Assembly: GCA_022478985.1 (NCBI GenBank)
Contig: JAKSZP010005642.1
Location: 1-64,000 of the forward strand
Direction of reading: 5' to 3'
Source: Massospora cicadina
Lineage: Eukaryota > Entomophthoromycota > Entomophthoromycetes > Entomophthorales > Entomophthoraceae
Length of the DNA stretch: 64,000 nt
Shown: piece after piece, positions 57,033 to 64,000 of the stretch
Layout of the letters: the number at the start of each line of letters is the position of its first letter
How positions within the stretch are numbered: the stretch's first letter is position 1
Made by a program: the position numbers and the translations under genes
The notes under the pieces: generated by a model
The model's database searches: none
Seen by the model: the letters and a program-made list of their open reading frames with translations, nothing else
Told to the model about the DNA's origin: nothing

Positions 57033-58926
57033 AATTTATATTTATTTGAGATAAGCTGACCGTGGGATGGATATTACCAAAACAAAATCGACCAAAAAAA
57101 CACAAACAAAAGCCCTAAATGAGTGGCGGAACACCAAAACAAAAAGTAAAACCAAGCCAACCAGGTGTAGCAGTTGTGGACCGCTTATCCCACCATGGCG
57201 GAAGGGGAGGGGTTTCAGACAGCTTATCAATTTCTTCTTTATTAATGAAAAGACGGGCTAAAGCTGAGAGCAGAGGGGTTGGGGCATCCGCTAGATGCGG
57301 GTTGAGGAAAAATGGAAAAAGGTTAAGTTCATTGCTAACAAGCTGATCCTGGAGCATAGCCTCTAGGAATTTGGCAACATGGTGTTCAGCTTGTATGCGT
57401 GCAACAGGAAGCTGAGAAAATTTGGTTATATTAGATCTGGTGATGCGCAAGGTGGGGGAAAATTCTGTCAGCGCAACAATTTGCTTGAGAGCAGAGATGG
57501 CGGTTTCCCTTAATCATTCAATTTCCTTCTTTTCAACCGCAGGGAAATCATCAGGGTAACGGATTAAATGTAGCCCCTCATCAAATTGGGTGACAGATTG
57601 TGCCACGGCTTCATGGATATGGCGGCTATCAGGAGAGGCCACAGCAGCTTCAGCAAGTTGATGGTTACTCAAAAATGGGGTAGCAGTGGGTTTGGGGATA
57701 TATTTATGAGGTGGAAATGAACAAAGAAATCTGAAGGTAGATATGATTCCAAATTAATTGAAAAGTTGGGAGGAGGTACAATTTCCCTAGAATCAGTAAT
57801 TTCATCCAATAGGTCCCAGGAATTTTGATTGAGCATGATTGACCCAGATGGACAAGGTTTTGGCTGGGTAATTTTTGGGGCGTTAAACTGGTTGGACTGA
57901 AGATGGGTCCAAACCTGCTCCTGATTGGGTAAATTGTTTGAAATTAAGCTGGCTTGGGCTGTGGTTGCAAAGGTCTTGTTGATTTTTGAGCGTTCAGCTG
58001 GAGGGGATGGGGCAGCCAAAATCCCCACTCAAACGCTGATTGTGCAGCACCATGTGTAAGCTTGGCAGAATCCGCTAGTTTTAAGTTGAAACTACAGGTT
58101 TTCTTGGAATGATCCAACTCATGGCATAGGGGACAAACGGTGCAGCCGTTGTCAACATGAGCCCAAAAGAAGTGTTCTGGTGCAGATGGGATATGGGTAC
58201 GTGGAGGGATGTGCTGGGCTACAGTTGGTTGGTGGGGGTGATGGTGGCCATTGCCTTTGGTGCTGCTAACCACTCAGCTCCGCTTGGGACCAGGAAGTGG
58301 AGGATGGGGTTTATACCATACTTGGTTAGCATCATCATCAGTTCTTCACAGAGTGTTTGAGTCGGAAGGTGTGAAGGAAGGTTTGCAAAGGTCACTACCA
58401 TTGTGGTGTCACTGGATAGGCGTGTACGGGTTATGGAAAAAGGAGTGTTTTTATATATTAAGGGCGTAGATGCTGCTGCAGCTGCGTCCTCTTCAGTGGG
58501 AAAACCAATATCGAAATAGCCCTTATGAGGGCGGAAGTCAATAAATCCTGCTGGTGAAAACGTGGATGTTGCAGCTCAATTTTCGCTTTGTCAGCATATG
58601 GGAAGAGATGCCCATATTTGACTTGGAGGCAAAAGTGAATATTGGATTGGGGTAGGGCTAGTGGGTGGGGGCGGGTTGGGTGTACTCACGCTAAGTGTAA
58701 TGATAAGTCCTTAGGAGGGACAATTTGACCTGATGCATTAGGCGGACTGGATGAGCCAGTTCGCACACATTTGCCTGCAGGGCGGAAAACGCTAGCAGGA
58801 GGAGAGCTGCTTCCCCATGCTGGGGCAGAAGGTGGCGGATCCACTGACATAAAATGGAAACTGATATGGTGAAGGTGGCGATGGAAAGTTAATGGATGGT
58901 TTTTTTAACAAATTTGCACAAAAGTC
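57033..58926 (-). mobile_element. Single-ORF retroposon, copy 2, 17-bp target duplication
   Basis: A 1.89-kb insertion flanked by CATAGTTTGGTGTTTTA (57016-57032) and CATAGTATGGTGTTTTA (58927-58943), 16 of 17 identical. Structure matches copy 1: leader of about 76 nt, one frame, and a short trailer with the shared boundary sequence AAGCTGACC near the 3' end. No RT or endonuclease. Confidence 0.87.
57115..58850 (-). pseudogene. ORF1-type zinc-knuckle protein of retroposon copy 2
   Basis: ATG at 58850 (MSVDPPPSAPAWGSSSPPAS), then IVPPKDLSLHLA. The middle has ISILVFPLKRT, DTTMVVTFANLPSHLP and ELMMMLTKYGINPILHFLVP. The knuckle CPLCHELDHSKKTC is near 58135. Further on come WDLLDEITDSREIV and, in 57450-57115, LPVARIQAEHHVAKFLEAML and LADAPTPLLSALARLF. 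It matches copy 1 along its whole length. A few frameshifts and stops. An alternative reading is a retrocopy of a host Gag-like gene. Confidence 0.8.
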
Positions 58927-59021
58927 CATAGTATGGTGTTTTATTACAACTGAAATGGTAAACACCTCTCTAATTCTTGATAGGAGAGTGAAAAAGCTCA
59001 GAGTATATGGCCGTTTAATTT

Positions 59022-60353
59022 TGTTTAGGTAATGGCTACATCAAAGAAAACTGCACATCTGATATAGTTTGACAATGCCCAGTAGATGGTACTGAATGCC
59101 AGGGGCTTAGCTACACTGATTAATTTTAGATAGGACACCTTAGGGTGTCAAATGATAAGAATTTTGTACAAATAACATAAAATACCCCTTCAACAAGCCA
59201 GGAGTCTGCAGTAGGAGTAATTGCGGGCCATACTTAGGCAACCCCCTAGGGTGGGAGAGGCAGGGACAGTGACAACCCCACCAAGGTTTCAGCTTCAAGT
59301 TATCTTTTTAAATAAGTCAGATTGTTTTGTTAAATATTGAGGAATGGATCATGGTCAAAATGTGATGTGTAGATTTATATAAGGTGGTTGACGGCTTCTG
59401 TAGTGTGCGCAATAGATTAACAGCCATAATTGCATAGATAATCACTTAAAAGCTCATGGAAGGCGAGGTGTGACGTTGGATTAACAATTTTGAACGTCTG
59501 TTTATTGATCTCCAGGGTTATCTTACAGATGCTGGCATGCAATACTAAAATTATTTTTGGGATTAACAACAAGGCGGCATGGAGGGCGGATTACGTAGCA
59601 AAGAGCATAATAAAAACTAATTTATTCTTAAAAAACCCAAAGGAAAAAGAATAAATAGAAACTGACCCAAAGAAGGGTGATTGTCTATATAATAGGATGA
59701 GCAAAAGGGTTATAGGGAATGATGCGTCCTAGCTCTGGGTCTGAGAACCTACGCATTAGTTGATTATTGTGTATGGGGAGGGGCATATTGAAGGACGTAA
59801 TCTTGAACCAGAACGTATAAGTTTTGATGGCAGGTTGAAAACCAATTTAGACTGACTAATCTGACCTTGATTAGATTACTACAGATTGGAGCCTCGCCAT
59901 GATTGGTTTTTTTTTATTTTTTAGCATAACTTGTAAATTAAATGAATTGTACTGAAACAAACAATCTTGGAGTTTGATCTGAGATCTATACCACTTTTAA
60001 GTGACCCTATTCGTCTTACTAATTATAAGAATACTTATGGAACATTTGCCCATTTCCCTCTGTACTTGGAGTAACTGGCTTCTAGGTGGTATGAGCCTTA
60101 AATTTCTGTCAGAGGCCCCTGACTTTAACCACCTCACTGAACTCTTCCTATATTATTTTTAACATGGTAGAAGAAGTAAGGGAGGGCTGTGAGGGAGGGT
60201 CTGTAGGGGGAAGGCAGTTACAAACCTCTCATCAACCACATGTGGAAAATCATTGAGGAACACCAGAGGGGCCATTGAAACTGAAAGTCCTTTCTGCGCC
60301 AGAAAGGAAAGCGCTCCCTGTTTAGATGGAGGTGTGGTACTACAAGACTTAAA
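59022..60353 (-). repeat. 5' LTR of element F (right copy)
   Basis: Partner of 26330-27638 in the same orientation. Plus-strand start TGTTTAGGTAATGG. It ends near GACTTAAA where similarity to the left copy stops. No clear primer-binding site is seen beside it. Confidence 0.68.
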
Positions 60354-60603
60354 TAGGGAAATTGGATTTTCCTTATGATTTACTAAGGAAAAAGGCTATC
60401 AAATTGCGCTCATCCAGCAAATGTTCTAGGCCATACTGAGTAGCAAGGTGTTACTTTGGAGCATAGGCCCCTTCTTATATCAGAAAGGATGATTATTAAA
60501 GTCCAATTGAAGAAGATAGTGTTGTTAGACTTATAATTTATGAATATCCTATCTTGGAATTAAGTATCTCTATAATTTTAGATCAGGAATGCTACAGAAA
60601 AAC
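60354..60603. other. Short spacer between elements F and J
   Basis: No feature recognised. Confidence 0.5.
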
Positions 60604-61759
60604 TGTTGGGATTAAAGACCATATTCCTAGAATGCTAAATTTTCCAGAAATCACTAGGGGATAATTCTAATGCGAGGTGAATTGAAAATGGTTGACACTG
60701 ATTTCAGAGTAACTATGTTCAGGGGATTTTAGGATATTCGCCTGGTCATATCCATCAGGGATCAATCTGGACAAATGCTTAAGATCTCATCAGGTGGAGA
60801 GCTGATGAGAATAGAGGCATCTAATAGTGATTAACTATCAGGTTTACCAATTTGGATTGGTCAGGTTTCATCACTGACTGATTGGGAATGAAAGTAGTAA
60901 GTTGTGAGGCAAGTGATGCTGCCTGCAACTAGTAAATTAATCAGTTGGTTTGTAACCTGCCTTTATGAGTAATCAGTCCCATTATCTAAGCAGGTCACTA
61001 GCCAAATATTGTTTGTTCGCTTGTATCAAGAGGAAAACGTTAGGGACACATTTTTTAACTCTTTCCATTTTGGGTCATGAGTATGTCCAATGATGGAATC
61101 CTATCAAGGATGCAGAAGATCATTGCTGCTGAGATAAGGATGGGTGATTCAATAGCAACAGCTGCCATTTCATCAAAGATGTGTCAACTGAGGGTTAGAT
61201 GACTGAATCCCCACTATAATTTCCCTAGAATTCACTTATAATAAAAAACCCAGAGTTTAGAACAGAGTTTTTCTATAGCTCTATAATTTTTCATCCATTA
61301 TATAGTTTAAGTAGTAAACTTTATCAGCTTTCAATTGTTCTATTATCTTCAAGGATATTATTGCTGTGTGCAATAATTGGGAAACTCTTTAAACAAAAGA
61401 GTGAAGATCTGAGCGGGGATCTAGAGAAGAAGGAGAAACCATTAAGGATTGCTGACAATTGTTTGTCAAACCAGAAAGACTGTCACCTGGGAATCTCAGA
61501 GATCATTGGGTTGAACTGTACTAGGGAATAAATCCCTATATTGAGACATCTCAAGTATTCTGAGTGGAAATACTGACTGAGCGTTGAGCCAAAATCTAAG
61601 AATTCCATTCAACTACAGATAATAGTCATCTTACTATTATCAACTGATTATATCAAATGCTATACAATGCGGACGAATTGCACAAGAACTGAATCTGTGA
61701 AAGTAATAAGTTTATAGGGGTTATTATCTAAATAATAACAAGACCCAATAATTATTACA
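60604..61759 (+). repeat. 5' LTR of element J
   Basis: Starts TGTTGGGATTAAAGACC and ends ATTATTACA. Along its length it is the reverse complement of the E LTRs (for example ATTATTGCTGTGTGCAATAA, GAAAACGTTAGGGACACATT). Confidence 0.93.
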
Positions 61760-61762
61760 AAT

Positions 61763-61780
61763 TGGTGCTCATAGCAGGGT
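61763..61780 (+). other. Primer-binding site of element J
   Basis: TGGTGCTCATAGCAGGGT three bases after the LTR. Confidence 0.75.
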
Positions 61781-62049
61781 GTAGTTGAATAGAAGAATTA
61801 AGAACATGATGTTCTATGAAAGTGTTTCTAATTCTGGCAATATGTCACTAAAGAAAGTAACATTAATGAAGACTGAATGTGAAGTAGATCATGTTCATTG
61901 GAGTTCACCCAGCTATAAGTGGAGCTCTGAGTGAAGCAAATTAAAGATACTCAAGTTATGGGAAAAGGACTTGTAGCTTAGATATGGAACTATCTAGTTC
62001 TTCAATAAAACCTGTTCCACCTGACATCTAACTGAGATGATGAGTATCA

Positions 62050-62151
62050 GCAAGACCAACTTGGGTTGAAATTGGGTCTTCTGGAAAGAGTCCTGAGGAA
62101 CATCAGGATCAACTCAGGTCGAAATTGGGTCCGCTTTGAATAGTCCTGAGG
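62050..62151 (+). repeat. Two tandem leader repeats of element J
   Basis: Two units containing TTGAAATTGGGTCTTCTGG and TCGAAATTGGGTCCGCTTTG. Element E has three such units. Confidence 0.8.
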
Positions 62152-63229
62152 ATTTAATCTTTAAATAAGCATTGTATGAAACAGAAAGCAATCAATTATG
62201 AGAATTGGATTGCAATACCAATAAAGATATGAAGTCAAAATAGGAAATGATTGATCCTAGATAGTGAAGAGAATCGTTTGACTAAATAACACTCAAACAA
62301 TGGTCAGAAGTTGCTAAAGACGAGTTCATCAATTCAGAAGAAATTGGTTTAAGCTAACTGGTTATAATGACCTGTGTAATTAAGGATGGCCATGAATGCC
62401 AAAAATCGTTTTAATGAGAAAAACAATCTTAACAATAAAACGGAACTGCTGACTAATGAAATAGGAAGATTCAAGCATCAGTTGCCAAAATATGAAATGA
62501 GATTAGGGCCTGTTGAATAAATAACCAGTCGGGATTAAAGACCTAATATTCAAGAGTATTGCCAAAGTCAGCAATTGTAGCCTATATGAGAAGAGACAGA
62601 GCTGCTGGTTATATAGTGAAGAAGGTCAATACTAATTGGAAGTATTGAGCCTAAGAGAAAATAGCTTAAATGTTCCCAGCGGACCTCTGAACCATTAAAA
62701 GGTTATGTCCTGAGATTTTGGTCAAGTCCCAGAAGGGGACCACTGAACCAAATTGATGGTTAAATCTTAAAAGGATAAGATTTTGAATCATGAAAACTGG
62801 AAGGTTAGAGTTACCTAGGACCCAGTTTGGATGAAGGGAAAAGAAGGACCACTAAACCTTTTTGTAGGTTGCAAGTCCCAATGCAAAAAAAAAACAAAAA
62901 CTATAAAAGATATAGAATATCAATTTTTATGGTTATGAGTTTCAGACCTAATAAGCGACAAGAAATCCCAATGGCTGAACTGAGGAGATTCCACTCTCAA
63001 TGAAATGGAATTATTGATTGGGGTAACCAGGAGTATCAAAATATTGGTTGATTGAGAGAAACTCACTGATTTGATGGAAGGACAACAAGAGGAGGTTCTC
63101 AAATTGTTCAAAAATATTGGGGAGTATTCACGCAAAAACAATCATAATTTGGGATGCGCAAGCAATGTGATATACAAGGTATTACTGGGAAAATCTGCTG
63201 GTAATGATGAGATGAGATTACCAGTATGA

Positions 63230-63443
63230 GTTGCTGAGTGTATCAATCTATTAGAAGATTTATTTGGGACTTTGGCCAAATCGCCAAGCCCTTATTCCAT
63301 CTATTAAAGGAACTGAAAAAAGGATTCATATGGAATGAAGAAGTTCAGTAATCCTTCGATGAGTTACACTGGTACCTAATAGTTCTCCAATTTTTAAATA
63401 GCTAAATTTTGATTGAGAGTTTATTATACAAACCAATGATTCA
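63230..63443 (+). pseudogene. RT-deletion junction and connection of element J
   Basis: The sequence passes from TTACCAGTATGAGTTGCTGA (Y-x-x-E-L-L) directly into ATCTATTAGAAGATTTATTT (S-I-R-R-F-I-W) and then LFHLLKELKKGFIWNEE. This is the same join as in E at about 33540. Confidence 0.8.
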
Positions 63444-63863
63444 TTGATGGCGATTGATGCCATATTAAGCCAAATAGATGAACTTGGGGACAAAAATCCA
63501 GTGGCATATGTGAGCTGGACACTCTCAGCCACTGAGAGGAACTACACCGTAGCTGAGTTTGAATTCCTTGTGGTCATTTATGCCTGTAAGCATTTTCAGC
63601 TGTACATCCACGTAATGCACTTTAAAGTGTTGACAGACCACTCCTCATTGCATTTGCTCCATAATTTAGGAGAACCAGAAGGACGACTGGCCCAATGGGG
63701 ACTTAAGCTACAGGATTATGCTTATCAGATTGTCCACCAAGCTGGAGCTTCTCACCAGAATGTGGATGGATTATTGCAGTTACTTGTGGCTCAGATGGTA
63801 TACCTGCAGGCAGATGAGTTATTTCAGAGAATAGTTGACAGAGAAATTTGGAATGAGCCCTGA
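63444..63863 (+). CDS. RNase H and tether of element J, open
   Basis: A 139-codon open stretch with no internal stop: AIDAILSQIDELGDKNPVAY, LSATERNYTVAEFEFLVVIY, FKVLTDHSSLHLLHNLGEPE and GRLAQWGLKLQDYAYQIVHQ, then GASHQNVDGLLQL. It contains the RNase H blocks and the start of the integrase tether. The stop at 63864 breaks the polyprotein. Better preserved than the homologue in E. Part of a pol frame, so the ATG is not a true start. Confidence 0.85.
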   Translation: MMAIDAILSQIDELGDKNPVAYVSWTLSATERNYTVAEFEFLVVIYACKHFQLYIHVMHFKVLTDHSSLHLLHNLGEPEGRLAQWGLKLQDYAYQIVHQAGASHQNVDGLLQLLVAQMVYLQADELFQRIVDREIWNEP

Positions 63864-64000
63864 GAAATCCAAGGGGCACTTTGAAAAGTGATGGAAAACA
63901 CTGAAACCATGGATGGACAATTGTTTAAGATGATTGATGGAAAGCAGTTACTATTCCCAAAACTGTCAGAAAGAGAAGTTCTTGTTCAAGCTGCTCATAA

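Larger units (their letters stand above)
26330..60353 (-). mobile_element. Chromovirus-type Ty3/gypsy element F, host of the nested cluster
   Basis: Minus-strand element bounded by LTR-like repeats at 26330-27638 and 59022-60353. Protease (about 56.6-57.0 kb), RT (38.4-37.4 kb), RNase H, integrase and chromodomain (28.6-27.7 kb) appear in order once the inserted elements E, G (with H) and a single-ORF retroposon are removed. That leaves roughly 7 kb. No Gag is recognised. Flanks TAGAA and TAGGG are only a doubtful target duplication. It is the oldest member of the nest because the others lie inside it. Confidence 0.72.
60604..64000 (+). mobile_element. Ty3/gypsy element J, relative of E, cut by window end
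   Basis: 5' LTR (60604-61759), primer site, leader with two tandem units, GGACC-motif block, pre-RT segment, RT-deletion junction and RNase H follow in the same order and spacing as in E, on the plus strand. RNase H lies only about 1.7 kb from the primer site, too close for Gag, protease and RT to be present. The element continues beyond the window. Confidence 0.9.

Noticed and set aside
57042..58850. The 57-59 kb zinc-knuckle protein as the missing Gag of element F.
   Set aside because: A 17-bp repeat brackets it exactly and a copy of the same unit lies in element G with its own 15-bp repeat, so it is an insertion.

Overview
This is a eukaryotic window made almost entirely of decayed, nested retrotransposons. 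I find no convincing host gene, tRNA or rRNA. Every coding trace is a retroelement protein broken by stops and frameshifts. Diverse Ty3/gypsy elements (one with a chromodomain), a LINE with an apurinic-type endonuclease and a zf-RVT tail, and AT-rich filler suggest a large, repeat-bloated genome. A fungus with an expanded genome (for example an early-diverging or rust-type fungus) is a reasonable guess, but the window alone cannot settle it.

Layout. (1) 1-11480: gypsy element A, plus strand, 5' end outside the window. It is split in its pol gene by gypsy element B (2773-9723, paired LTRs, ATTAC target duplication). (2) 11481-15990: AT-rich decayed sequence with a protease-like scrap. (3) 15990-18460: gypsy pol remnant D, plus strand. 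(4) 19281-24557: a near full-length LINE on the minus strand with a perfect 16-bp target duplication. It is G+C-richer and less decayed than its surroundings. (5) 24697-25643: a small composite of a truncated retroposon, a solo LTR and a miniature nested insertion. (6) 26330-60353: chromovirus F, minus strand, spread over 34 kb because four other elements sit inside it. Gypsy E lies in the integrase (28559-36244, GGTGC duplication). Gypsy G lies between protease and RT (38613-55888). Gypsy H lies inside the left LTR of G (39510-45368, TAGTT duplication). Single-ORF retroposons lie in the integrase of G (47901-49810) and in the 5' part of F (57033-58926). (7) 60604-64000: element J, plus strand, a close relative of E cut by the window edge.

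Most notable points. E and G, two diverged members of one gypsy lineage, both carry between integrase and 3' LTR a conserved reading frame on the strand opposite to pol; their differences fall largely at its third codon positions. Two copies of a compact retroposon of about 1.9 kb encode only one zinc-knuckle ORF1-type protein of about 580 codons and have 15-17 bp LINE-style target duplications. E and J share the same loss of capsid, protease and RT core but keep RNase H and integrase, as expected of a non-autonomous subfamily multiplied in trans by a G-like partner. The Gag of B carries a collagen-like Gly-X-Y tract. All five gypsy elements with a visible primer-binding site begin it with TGGTGCTC, pointing to one common primer tRNA.

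Coordinates of decayed domains are approximate, within tens of bases. LTR and target-duplication boundaries were read base by base. No alignment or database search was run.
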